Numbered from the stretch's first letter, positions 1-6,886 are shown. The stretch: 9,497 bases of DNA from Maribacter sp. (GCA_003232155.1 QILY01000021.1:1-9497); one strand, 5' to 3'. Made by a program: numbers and translations. The notes: a model not told the origin generated them from the sequence alone.

Positions 1-14
1 ATAATCAATGATTT

Positions 15-61
15 AAACAAGTTTTAGACGTTGATTTTCAACGACTTGGACTTGTTTTTTT
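15..61 (+). terminator. Intrinsic terminator of a plus-strand gene left of the window
   Basis: AAACAAG (15-21) pairs with CTTGTTT (51-57), and a nested CGTTGA (29-34)/TCAACG (38-43) hairpin with a TTT loop sits inside. A T-run (55-61) follows on the plus strand, which is the arrangement of a rho-independent terminator. It also lies just beyond the stop of the minus-strand acyl-CoA dehydrogenase, but on that strand the hairpin is followed by only three T, so bidirectional function is possible but weaker. Confidence 0.6.
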
Positions 62-89
62 ATATGTTCTCAACCCTTGATTCGCATTA

Positions 90-1256
90 TTAAGCAAGTT
101 TATATTCTTTTTTATCAATGATCATCTTGGCTATAATCTCACGAAGTATCTCCGAAGTACCACCACCAATAGGCCCTAGCCTACTATCACGCAACATCCT
201 AGCCATTGGGTAATCTTCAATATACCCATAACCTCCAAGAAACTGCAAGCATTCGTTAGCAACATCATCAGCCATTTTTGTAGACCTTAATTTTGATATG
301 GTTGCTTCTTTAACAACATACTCTCCTTTATCCATTCGATAAACTACAGCGTAATTATATGTTCTACACATATCCATATCAGCATACAAATCAGCAACAC
401 GGTGACGCAGAGCTTGGTATTGATTTATAGATTTTCCGAAGGTTTCACGCTCTGACATATATTGAAGTGCATATTCTATAGCATAATCAGCTCTAGCATG
501 AGCATTTACACCCATAATTAAACGTTCTAGCGCAAAGGCTTCCATTATATACGAAAAACCCTTTCCTTCTTCACCTATTAAATTAGCAGCAGGTACAATA
601 ACATTATCAAAAGCCAATTCGGCCGTATCAGAAGCCCGCCATCCTAATTTATTGAGCTTGCTAGCAGAAACTCCTTCGCTTTTACGGTCCACAACAAAAA
701 TACTGATGCCTTTATTACCTAAAGAAGCATCAGTCTTAGCTGCTACAATCATATAATCGGCATAAACACCATTTGTAATAAAAGTTTTTGACCCATTAAG
801 AATATATGTATCCCCTTTCTTTACCGCAGTAGTTTTCATGCCAGCTACGTCACTTCCGCCAAAAGGCTCACTAACGGCCAAACAGCCTATTTTTTCACCG
901 GCGACACTTGGCTCGAGATACTCTTTTCTGATTCTCCCACCCGCTCTTTTATTAAGATGCGTCATCGCTAGATATGTATGTGCCCATATAGCGGCTGCAA
1001 AACCACCAGAGTTTATTTTTTGAAGTTCTTCAAGAAGAATTACGGTGTAAAACAAATCTAATTCTAGTCCGCCATCAGCTTCAGGTATGGCCAACGCAAA
1101 GAAACCCATTTCACCAAACTTTTTCCAAACGAAACGTTCTATAGTTCCGGTTTCTTCCCATTTTTCAATATGGGGAACGACTTCTTTTTTTAAAAAATCT
1201 TTAAGGCTTTCCCTAAATAGTTGATGTTCTTCAGTGAAGTACATACTTTGTTGCAT
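90..1256 (-). CDS. Acyl-CoA dehydrogenase (LCAD/isovaleryl-CoA-type active site)
   Basis: A 388-aa, full-length FAD-dependent acyl-CoA dehydrogenase, which would introduce the alpha-beta double bond in an acyl-CoA and pass electrons to ETF in the cytoplasm. Seen: an N-terminal helical domain (about 5-120); the flavin/substrate signature beginning CLAVSEPFGGSDVAG (125-139); a middle beta domain; and a C-terminal helical domain with QFLGGYGYIEDYP (338-350) and IGGGTSEI (363-370). The MCAD-type catalytic Glu (in YEGT) is replaced by Gly at 365. A Glu occurs instead in LERL (E244), the place where isovaleryl-CoA and long-chain dehydrogenases carry their catalytic base, so I expect an active enzyme of that subgroup. 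Substrate cannot be fixed from sequence alone. It is the last gene of a minus-strand cluster, 10 nt after the HHH gene. The ATG start gives the usual family length. Confidence 0.93.
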   Translation of the reverse strand: MQQSMYFTEEHQLFRESLKDFLKKEVVPHIEKWEETGTIERFVWKKFGEMGFFALAIPEADGGLELDLFYTVILLEELQKINSGGFAAAIWAHTYLAMTHLNKRAGGRIRKEYLEPSVAGEKIGCLAVSEPFGGSDVAGMKTTAVKKGDTYILNGSKTFITNGVYADYMIVAAKTDASLGNKGISIFVVDRKSEGVSASKLNKLGWRASDTAELAFDNVIVPAANLIGEEGKGFSYIMEAFALERLIMGVNAHARADYAIEYALQYMSERETFGKSINQYQALRHRVADLYADMDMCRTYNYAVVYRMDKGEYVVKEATISKLRSTKMADDVANECLQFLGGYGYIEDYPMARMLRDSRLGPIGGGTSEILREIIAKMIIDKKEYKLA

Positions 1257-1266
1257 AACATTTTTT

Positions 1267-2142
1267 TTATAGGGACAAATATAAAGTTATTCTATCAATT
1301 TTATCAACGGGGAAATCTTCTATTTTTATTAATTCTTCAAAAGAAACGATAGTTCCGTTATCATTTCTGTAATCCACTATACCTATAGCAACCTTTTTTT
1401 GAAGATATATCAATTTTTGAAGCTCTTCAATAGATGCTGAATTAATATTTATTTTTTTTATCAATGGCACTTCAAGCACTTTAAACTGTTTCAAAACCCT
1501 GTCTACTACCTGAGGTTCAAGTCCGTACACATCATACAATTGTTCGTTGACCAAAAAACCTCCTAACCGATCTCTAAACTTTATGATCCTAGCAGATAAT
1601 TTTTCGCCTATGCCATTAATCGATCTTAATTCTTTTGCCGTGGCCAAATTTATATCTTTTATAACTACCGGTTCAGAGTTAGGTTTAGTGTATCGCTTAC
1701 TGTTCGCTGAATACTGCTTACTATTCTTAATCCATTCAGGAAATTTAAAATACGGAGATATTACATTCAATAAAGAATCTGAAATTTGGGTAACTTTCTG
1801 AAATTCCTTTGAAGAGTTTACATACGTATTCTTAGACCTAAAATTATGTAGCCTATCAATTTCTTCAACTGACATTCCTAAAGTGTATCCTTTATAGTCT
1901 GTAATAAAATTTGGGTTGAAGGGATATATTTTAATAGAACCTTTCTGTAAAGCTTCTTGTTTCAACACATCTATTTTAGCTTGTGTCTCTACATCCGCAG
2001 AAAAAGAATTTAGAGATTCATCCATCGGAAAAGAACGGAAAACAAAATACCCAACTTGAAGCAGTATTATAATTAGGAGCAAAAAGAAAATCCCACTTCG
2101 TTCTTGTTTATTGAACTTGAAGTGGGATTTAAAATTGTTCAA
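1267..2142 (-). CDS. Membrane-anchored helix-hairpin-helix (ComEA-like) protein
   Basis: A 291-aa protein with a basic N-terminus, one hydrophobic anchor (about 17-36, IFFLLLIIILLQVGYFVF) and a C-terminal part made of three ComEA-like HHH units. The first (about 74-137) is degenerate. The second (about 162-225, INLATAKELRSINGIGEKLS) is canonical with its GIGEKLA-like hairpin. The third (about 230-291, ININSASIEEL) has lost the Gly-X-Gly hairpin (IYLQKKVA). Such repeats bind double-stranded DNA non-specifically; in ComEA this serves uptake of transforming DNA across the envelope. The Bacteroidetes homologues are common, but a competence role is inferred, not shown. The gene lies 9 nt behind the AGCS symporter and 10 nt ahead of the acyl-CoA dehydrogenase, so it is probably co-transcribed, though no functional link is obvious. 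Confidence 0.85.
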   Translation of the reverse strand: MNNFKSHFKFNKQERSGIFFLLLIIILLQVGYFVFRSFPMDESLNSFSADVETQAKIDVLKQEALQKGSIKIYPFNPNFITDYKGYTLGMSVEEIDRLHNFRSKNTYVNSSKEFQKVTQISDSLLNVISPYFKFPEWIKNSKQYSANSKRYTKPNSEPVVIKDINLATAKELRSINGIGEKLSARIIKFRDRLGGFLVNEQLYDVYGLEPQVVDRVLKQFKVLEVPLIKKININSASIEELQKLIYLQKKVAIGIVDYRNDNGTIVSFEELIKIEDFPVDKIDRITLYLSL

Positions 2143-2151
2143 ATCTTTGTC

Positions 2152-3762
2152 TTATTTAAAATTGGCCTTTATATCTCTCATATACTTATTCAGTTCCTCT
2201 CTTACTTTAGGGAATAAAAACAACAAGCCTATCATATTTGGAAATACTAAAGCTAGGATCATAGCATCTGAAAATTTGATGACTGCATCTAAAGTTGCAG
2301 CTGCCCCTACTACTACAAATAATAAGAATAAGATCTTATATACCGTATCAGCGGCTTTACCTCTTCCAAAAAGATATTTCCACGATTGTAGTCCATAATA
2401 AGACCATGAGATCATTGTTGAAAAAGCGAACATGATTATAGCTATTGTAAGCACATATCTAAACCCGGGAATTACAGAGTCGTAAGCCATCGATGTTAGA
2501 TCGACACCGCCAACATAGGTTTGGGAATCATTCAACAATACTGTACTACCTACTGCATTACCATAATCGAACGCGCCAGTATCCATATTAAAGAATATGA
2601 TAACCAAAGCGGTCATGGTACAAATTACAACAGTATCAATAAAAGGTTCTAAAAGCGCTACTACTCCCTCACTAGCTGGGTACTTGGTTTTAACGGCCGA
2701 GTGGGCAATTGCAGCAGACCCTGCACCGGCCTCGTTAGAAAAAGCCGCTCTTTGGAATCCTACGATGATAACCCCTACTACACCACCTATTCCTGCTTCA
2801 GGTGTAAATGCTCCAGCGAAAATCATTCTGAAGGCCTCACCTACATATTCTATATTCGCAAAAATAATGACCAAAGAAGCAAGTACATATATACCTGCCA
2901 TAAAGGGCACTATTTTTTCGGTTACACTTGCAATTTTTTTGATTCCACCAATAATCACTATCCCTACCAAAATAGCCATTATCACACCTATTATAACCCC
3001 TACTGCCCCGCCTTCCAAATTAAACATGGTAGTAAGTTGAACGGCAGCTTGATTTGATTGAAATGCATTTCCACCACCAAAAGACGCTCCTACACATAAG
3101 ACTGCAAAAACTATGGCAAGCACTTTACCTAAACCATTCATTCCCCTTTCCTTTAAGCCTTTGGACAGGTAATACATAGGACCTCCATAAACTGTTCCGT
3201 CTTCTCCTACATCCCGGTATTTTACACCAAGTGTACATTCTACAAATTTGGTAGACATGCCTATTAATCCACAAACAATCATCCAGAAAGTAGCTCCTGG
3301 GCCACCGAGTGCGATAGCTACTGCAACACCTGCAATATTACCCAGACCAACAGTGCCCGAAACAGCTGTTGCGAGCGCTTGAAAATGGCTCACCTCTCCA
3401 TCTTTACTTTCATCACCAATAGTATCTACTATATCTCCATCAACTGTATTAACTTCTGATTTTTCAACGCCATGATCATCCATTTCATCATATTTACCTC
3501 GAACAGTATTAATGGCCATTACAAATTTTGTTACACCTGGAACTTTAAAATAAATAGTGAAAAAAGTAGCTCCAAGAATCAATAGGATCAATACTATTGG
3601 CATATCATAACCAGCAATATGAATAGGGGTAAGCACAAAACCTTCCCACCAAGAGGCAAATGGCATAAACGCATCATTAACTTTTTCATCTAAGCCTTTA
3701 TCTTGGGCGAAAGTTAAAAAAGGAAGAAATAGTGCAAAAAAAGTAAGAAGTCTGTACTTCAT
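2152..3762 (-). CDS. Alanine or glycine:cation symporter, AGCS family
   Basis: A 536-aa polytopic inner-membrane protein of the AGCS family (sodium/proton-coupled uptake of alanine or glycine). Seen: a signal-like hydrophobic N-terminus (about 1-19, ending LTFAQ); about ten further hydrophobic segments; the family signature AVSGTVGLGNIAGVAVAI (133-150); GGPMYYLS (193-200); and FSNEAGAGSAAIAHSA (341-356), all expected for a working transporter. Between the first core helices and the signature lies a strongly acidic hydrophilic insert (about 91-123, rich in Asp and Glu), longer than in the short bacterial members and probably a loop. It is the first gene of the AGCS-HHH-dehydrogenase cluster. 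The upstream 180 nt should hold its promoter, but I found no exact TAnnTTTG there. Substrate preference (Ala, Gly or other) is not decidable here. Confidence 0.92.
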   Translation of the reverse strand: MKYRLLTFFALFLPFLTFAQDKGLDEKVNDAFMPFASWWEGFVLTPIHIAGYDMPIVLILLILGATFFTIYFKVPGVTKFVMAINTVRGKYDEMDDHGVEKSEVNTVDGDIVDTIGDESKDGEVSHFQALATAVSGTVGLGNIAGVAVAIALGGPGATFWMIVCGLIGMSTKFVECTLGVKYRDVGEDGTVYGGPMYYLSKGLKERGMNGLGKVLAIVFAVLCVGASFGGGNAFQSNQAAVQLTTMFNLEGGAVGVIIGVIMAILVGIVIIGGIKKIASVTEKIVPFMAGIYVLASLVIIFANIEYVGEAFRMIFAGAFTPEAGIGGVVGVIIVGFQRAAFSNEAGAGSAAIAHSAVKTKYPASEGVVALLEPFIDTVVICTMTALVIIFFNMDTGAFDYGNAVGSTVLLNDSQTYVGGVDLTSMAYDSVIPGFRYVLTIAIIMFAFSTMISWSYYGLQSWKYLFGRGKAADTVYKILFLLFVVVGAAATLDAVIKFSDAMILALVFPNMIGLLFLFPKVREELNKYMRDIKANFK

Positions 3763-3943
3763 AATATGAATTTTGGTTTAAAATTTTAGTTTGTTAGCCG
3801 ACAATATCATAAAAATATGTAACACAATCAAATAATTAATGTTCAAATGCTTAGATATAATTATCATGATGTGCTATATAGCCTATTATAGTACAACCTG
3901 TTTTTCTTTCAAATCAAGATTACGAAGTGAATTAAATATCTGC

Positions 3944-4040
3944 TTAATCGGCAATAAAACGATATCCTAAAACTCCAAATAACAAAACCGGCAACATTAG
4001 GGCTAAAGCTAGGTAAATTTTCGAACGAGAAAGTTTACAT
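3944..4040 (-). pseudogene. Remnant of a small membrane protein, probably the first helix of an ion channel
   Basis: Minus strand, 4 nt after the PspC stop: an ATG (4040-4038), one extra T (4037), then 30 clean codons reading KLSRSKIYLA followed by LALMLPVLLFGVLGYRFIAD and a TAA (3946-3944). As it stands the ATG is directly followed by TAA in its own frame. Removing the single T fuses it to the 30-codon frame, which otherwise has no ATG. The peptide is a basic N-terminus plus one transmembrane helix ending in GYRFIAD. From memory of flavobacterial genomes this resembles the start of small two-helix potassium-channel proteins found next to DUF2851/PspC genes; the filter motif (TVGYG-like) is not present downstream, so the rest seems lost. 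What is seen is the broken frame and position; channel identity is inference. Confidence 0.45.
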
Positions 4041-4044
4041 ATAC

Positions 4045-4272
4045 TTAAAGGTCAAATACAGAAGTTCGCTTAGTATAAACAAGGTCTTTGATCTTTAACC
4101 AAAAAGCCGCAAATAAATACAGTGCAAAACCAAAACCAAGAGTGACAAACGTAAGATAAATAAATGAAGTGCGTACTACTCTTGCGCGTATTCCAAGGCG
4201 TTCAGCAATTCGTCCGCAGACTTCAAAGCCTCTTTTCTGAAAATAATACAATATTTGGTAAAAAATATTCAT
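4045..4272 (-). CDS. Small PspC-domain membrane protein
   Basis: A 75-aa protein consisting almost only of a PspC domain. FEVCGRIAERLGIRARVVR (16-34) corresponds to the family's GVCGGIAEYFGID-type segment, followed by one hydrophobic helix (about 36-60, FIYLTFVTLGFGFALYLFAAFWL) and a short polar tail. In enterobacteria PspC is an inner-membrane sensor of the phage-shock response; stand-alone PspC domains of unknown role are frequent in Bacteroidetes, and no pspA or pspB is visible here. It starts 9 nt after the DUF2851 stop, so the two are almost certainly one transcript. A damaged ion-channel-like remnant follows 4 nt after its stop. The start ATG gives a complete domain with no missing N-terminus. 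Confidence 0.8.
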   Translation of the reverse strand: MNIFYQILYYFQKRGFEVCGRIAERLGIRARVVRTSFIYLTFVTLGFGFALYLFAAFWLKIKDLVYTKRTSVFDL

Positions 4273-4281
4273 TATCTAAAA

Positions 4282-5565
4282 TTAGTCATTTCCTTGCAAT
4301 AAATGACTGCCTACTGCACATTGCAAACATTTATTTTGAGTACAATATTCATTATACAATTGAAGTATTGCCTGACTATCTTTAGCATTCATAGCCTTTG
4401 CCCCTATTGTTTTAAAATTAGAAATTATAGTATTCTCTTCTTTCTTGATCTTTGAAACAATAGTGATGATTTCTTCATCAACTTCTTTACCTATATGTTT
4501 AGCATAACAAAATTTTAGGGGAAGTAGCGTATTCACAACAAGCAGATCAATAAATTTTTTTGTCAGTTTTTTTGAACTTTTTTTAGAAACTTTACCAAAA
4601 GTATAATGGTCGTTCCAATACTCAGATGTAGAAACATTGAATACCTTATATATTTCTTCTAAATCAGTAGCATCGATTATTTTACTGAAAATGTTTTGAT
4701 GTTTTGAATACAAGCTAGCAAATTGGGATAATCGAACAGTTGGAAAATTAGGCGGGCGTAATTTAAAAAACTCCGGTTTCTGAATACTTTCTTTTTGAAT
4801 ATCAAATTTATTAGAGAGAAAACCATACTCCTTTTTTAATTGAAGGTAATACGAGTCAACTATAGTATCATCTTCTAAAAACCCGGCCAGACCATACAAA
4901 ATGCTTTCTAATTGTAGCGGATTATTTTGAATTTTTCGGACTACTGAAAAATCTATGACATTTGCGATGCTAAAAAAAGAACCTCCATTGATCTTAAGTC
5001 CAAAATTCTTTAAAAGCATTGTGAACATAACCTTTTCCCAATCATTGTTCGATTGCTTTAAAAGGTCTAGAACCAAATTAGATTTGCTTTCTAAGCGATC
5101 AAAATATAAACGTTCTAGCCAATTTTGAAATATGAAGGAATCAATTGTACCAATATCCTTTTCACAATTGATAAAAGCTTTCTCCTTTTTATCAAATAAG
5201 CTTTGGTAGGCCAATAACAATTCTTGGGGAATATATTCTTTCAATTCTAGGGTAGGAATCTCAGAGCCATCTTTTCTAAAAACAGAGGCATCATCTTCCC
5301 AAACCACATGCAAAATTACAGTATCATAATTAGCATCTTCCTCATGCCGGTGTGCATACCAGTCTGATGATTTAATGTGCAACTCAACATTACCGGCCCA
5401 AAGTTGACCACCAATATTAACTTTTGAGTTGAAGAAATCAGGGCCTGCATGATAATTGTGAATACCTACATCAATTATACTAACCGATTCTTTCTTAGAA
5501 GTGACCAATTCTGGTAACTGGAGTTTTTTGTATTTCCAGATAAAGTGCAGGAGGTCTTCTTTCAA
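4282..5565 (-). CDS. DUF2851 family protein
   Basis: A 427-aa soluble protein of the Bacteroidetes/Chlorobi-type family DUF2851, whose function I do not know. Seen: an N-terminal conserved block with HNYHAGPDFFNSKV (36-49), GNVELHIKSSDWYAHRH (58-74) and YDTVILHVVWEDD (80-92), dense in Asp, Glu and His; a long helical middle and C-terminal part; and a cysteine motif near the end, YCTQNKCLQCAVG (407-419). No signal peptide or membrane helix is visible. The order Asp43...Glu61-X-His63 recalls nuclease-type metal sites, but this is only a resemblance. It is the first gene of a cluster with the PspC-domain protein 9 nt downstream. The start at 5565 retains the whole conserved N-terminus (MKEDLLHFIWKYKKL). 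Confidence 0.85.
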   Translation of the reverse strand: MKEDLLHFIWKYKKLQLPELVTSKKESVSIIDVGIHNYHAGPDFFNSKVNIGGQLWAGNVELHIKSSDWYAHRHEEDANYDTVILHVVWEDDASVFRKDGSEIPTLELKEYIPQELLLAYQSLFDKKEKAFINCEKDIGTIDSFIFQNWLERLYFDRLESKSNLVLDLLKQSNNDWEKVMFTMLLKNFGLKINGGSFFSIANVIDFSVVRKIQNNPLQLESILYGLAGFLEDDTIVDSYYLQLKKEYGFLSNKFDIQKESIQKPEFFKLRPPNFPTVRLSQFASLYSKHQNIFSKIIDATDLEEIYKVFNVSTSEYWNDHYTFGKVSKKSSKKLTKKFIDLLVVNTLLPLKFCYAKHIGKEVDEEIITIVSKIKKEENTIISNFKTIGAKAMNAKDSQAILQLYNEYCTQNKCLQCAVGSHLLQGND

Positions 5566-5592
5566 AATAATAATGCTTTGGTGTTAAAAAAG

Positions 5593-5617
5593 TTCAAATC
5601 CAAGTATCAAGTCCAAG
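5593..5617. repeat. Imperfect 12-bp direct repeat
   Basis: TTCAAATCCAAG (5593-5604) is followed after one base by ATCAAGTCCAAG (5606-5617), 10 of 12 identical. Short CAAGTCCAAG-like tandem units are common in Bacteroidetes intergenic DNA as I recall; no function is implied. Confidence 0.4.
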
Positions 5618-5811
5618 CCCGATTTTATTTTTTATTGACTAAGAACCTGTTTAGGTTAGGAACAAGGTCAAATAATCTACATATAAACATACCTACCGTA
5701 TAGCAATCATATCATTACCCTATAGTTACCTGATAACTGCCAATTAATAGTTTTACCTTAAATCCGCAAAAGTATTCTACTGCAAAACCAAACTGTACGT
5801 CATTATTGGGA

Positions 5812-5835
5812 ACCTGCCTTTGCCGGCTGGCAGGT
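5812..5835. repeat. Palindromic element with ACCTGCC arms
   Basis: ACCTGCC (5812-5818) and GGCAGGT (5829-5835) are exact inverted repeats around a 10-nt centre that itself contains the palindrome GCCGGC (5822-5827). It is locally GC-rich in an AT-rich region, typical of dispersed intergenic palindromes. No T-run follows on the plus strand, so it is not a standard terminator. Confidence 0.5.
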
Positions 5836-5876
5836 GCTCGTAAAAACTTAACTCACCATAACAAGTGATATGTCTG

Positions 5877-5932
5877 CGTTACTTTTTTCTGCGCTACGCC
5901 AATACTAACATACATTTTGGCTTTTCGTAACG
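5877..5932. repeat. Nested inverted repeat downstream of the rhodanese gene
   Basis: Outer arms CGTTAC (5877-5882) and GTAACG (5927-5932) enclose inner arms GCCAA (5898-5902) and TTGGC (5917-5921). Located 18 nt past the rhodanese stop, it could fold at the 3' end of that transcript, but it lacks a clear T-run on the minus strand. Could be the edge of a decayed mobile or repeat element. Confidence 0.35.
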
Positions 5933-5949
5933 AACACTCTTACTAAATG

Positions 5950-6261
5950 CTATTCAGCAACCTCGCCTTCCCAGTTCATAAAACCACCTTCTAAGTTGTA
6001 GGCATTTTCAAAACCAACACTATTCATAATAGCGCAAGCTTGTCCGCTTCGGTTTCCGCTTCTACAGTATACGTAATAATTTTTTGATTTGTCTAGTTTT
6101 TCAAGTTCTGTTAAAAAATCTTGACCTAAATAAATATCTATATTGGTAGCGTTAGGAATATGACCTTCCTCTACTTCGTCTTCGGTACGAACATCTAAAA
6201 TGAATGCATTTTCATCTTGTTGTAATTGCCCTACCCAGTCTTCTTGCGATAAATCTGCCAT
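5950..6261 (-). CDS. Single-domain rhodanese-like protein
   Basis: A 103-aa stand-alone rhodanese domain, presumably a cytoplasmic sulfurtransferase carrying a persulfide on the active cysteine. Seen: ILDVRTEDEVEEGHIPNATN (21-40), the usual LDVR and EGHIPGA-type motifs, and the active-site loop CRSGNRS (66-72) with Cys66 and the phosphate-binding-like Arg residues, then LEGGFMNWEG (90-99), the normal end of the fold. Length is that of PspE/GlpE-like single-domain members. There is no signal peptide, so it is not a periplasmic PspE type. It is divergent from the MarR gene. A TATTTTTG -7-like element on the minus strand (6329-6322) and a palindrome lie in its 5' region. The sulfur acceptor is unknown. 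Confidence 0.9.
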   Translation of the reverse strand: MADLSQEDWVGQLQQDENAFILDVRTEDEVEEGHIPNATNIDIYLGQDFLTELEKLDKSKNYYVYCRSGNRSGQACAIMNSVGFENAYNLEGGFMNWEGEVAE

Positions 6262-6282
6262 AAAAAGCCATTTTTATTGTCA

Positions 6283-6300
6283 TTCCCGAGAAGTCGGGAA
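6283..6300. repeat. Palindromic hairpin in the rhodanese 5' region
   Basis: TTCCCGA (6283-6289), loop GAAG (6290-6293), TCGGGAA (6294-6300): a perfect 7-bp stem with a 4-nt loop, set in TGTCATTCCCG... context. This is the look of dispersed REP-like intergenic repeats. It would be transcribed in the rhodanese leader. Confidence 0.55.
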
Positions 6301-6321
6301 CCTCAAAGTTATTATTTACTT

Positions 6322-6329
6322 CAAAAATA
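6322..6329 (-). promoter_or_regulatory. Candidate -7 element for the rhodanese gene
   Basis: The minus strand reads TATTTTTG, an exact TAnnTTTG. It lies 60 nt upstream of the rhodanese ATG. No TTG is found at the ideal distance of about 20 nt (the nearest are at 26 nt or too close), so support is partial. Confidence 0.35.
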
Positions 6330-6409
6330 CAATATCCATACCAAAAAACCATTTCCAATTTTTAACAAAAATTTAATATGCAATTTATTTTAAGTATTAA
6401 AAATCAATT

Positions 6410-6417
6410 TACATTTG
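6410..6417 (+). promoter_or_regulatory. -7 promoter element of the MarR gene
   Basis: TACATTTG is an exact match to the Bacteroidetes TAnnTTTG element, 22 nt upstream of the MarR ATG, giving a predicted start around 6421-6424 and a short 5' leader. The -33 region is T-rich (around 6384-6390) but has no clear TTG. Confidence 0.55.
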
Positions 6418-6434
6418 TATATACAATTATTGTA
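6415..6434. promoter_or_regulatory. Candidate MarR operator
   Basis: Two overlapping perfect inverted repeats: TTGTATATACAA (6415-6426) and TACAAT-T-ATTGTA (6422-6434). They begin inside the -7 element and cover the predicted transcription start of the MarR gene. TACAAT...ATTGTA arms are the kind of site bound by MarR/OhrR dimers, so autorepression by steric block is the natural reading. Binding is inferred. Confidence 0.5.
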
Positions 6435-6439
6435 AGGAC

Positions 6440-6886
6440 ATGAATGTTGAAAAAGTCATTAAAACTAAAAAAAACATCCAGCTTGAGAGTAGGACGATTA
6501 TTCATTTTATGCTAGTCAATAATAAAATCAATAAAAGTATTTCTAATACTTTTAAGCCTTTTGATGTTTCATTACAGCAATTTAACGTGCTACGTATTTT
6601 AAGGGGCCAAAACGGAAAACCGGCTAATCTTTCTACTTTAAACGAAAGAATGGTCACCAAAATGAGTAATACAACACGGTTGGTTGACAAATTGATTTTA
6701 AAGGGGTATGTAGGTCGAATCATATGCCCGTCAAATCGCCGAAAAGTTGAAATAAATATTACATCCGAAGGAAAAAAAACATTAAAAAAAATGGATGCAG
6801 CTATGAAAAAGACAGAAAAATCCATCTTAAAAAACATGTCGGAAAGAGAATTGGAACAACTGAACATATTGTTCAACAAATTTTAA
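6440..6886 (+). CDS. MarR-family transcriptional regulator
   Basis: A 148-aa winged-helix regulator of the MarR family, expected to act as a dimer on palindromic DNA and often to respond to small phenolic ligands or oxidants. Seen: an N-terminal dimerisation helix (about 12-36); the HTH with SLQQFNVLRILRGQNG (44-59); a recognition helix region (about 74-91, KMSNTTRLVDKLILKGYV); the basic wing CPSNRRKVEINIT (96-108); and a long C-terminal helix. The only cysteine, C96, sits at the start of the wing; a redox role is only a possibility. The start ATG is 22 nt from a TAnnTTTG element, and a palindrome overlaps the promoter. YceI follows 68 nt downstream in the same direction and is the likely target, a pairing I recall as common in flavobacteria. 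Confidence 0.9.
   Translation: MNVEKVIKTKKNIQLESRTIIHFMLVNNKINKSISNTFKPFDVSLQQFNVLRILRGQNGKPANLSTLNERMVTKMSNTTRLVDKLILKGYVGRIICPSNRRKVEINITSEGKKTLKKMDAAMKKTEKSILKNMSERELEQLNILFNKF

Larger units (their letters stand above)
5566..5949. other. Gene-free stretch with repeats
   Basis: 384 nt between the rhodanese stop and the DUF2851 start. No open frame with protein-like composition is seen on either strand. It holds an imperfect direct repeat (5593-5617), a short AACCT-GTTT-AGGTT hairpin (5644-5657), a palindromic ACCTGCC/GGCAGGT element (5812-5835) and a nested inverted repeat (5877-5932). The promoter of DUF2851 should lie at the left end on the minus strand, but I found no exact TAnnTTTG. 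Confidence 0.6.

Noticed and set aside
15..57. Terminator of the acyl-CoA dehydrogenase operon on the minus strand
   Set aside because: Read on the minus strand the stem is followed by only three T, so it fits a plus-strand gene to the left better; a bidirectional role cannot be excluded.
2597..3057. Two plus-strand open frames of 147 and 118 codons
   Set aside because: They lie fully inside the well-supported AGCS symporter on the other strand and have low-complexity, non-protein-like composition (Thr/Ile/Pro-rich or Tyr/Asn-rich).
5877..5932. Integron attC site
   Set aside because: The outer arms resemble GTTAC/GTAAC, but the required core-site consensus (GTTRRRY/RYYYAAC) is not met and no integrase or cassette is nearby.
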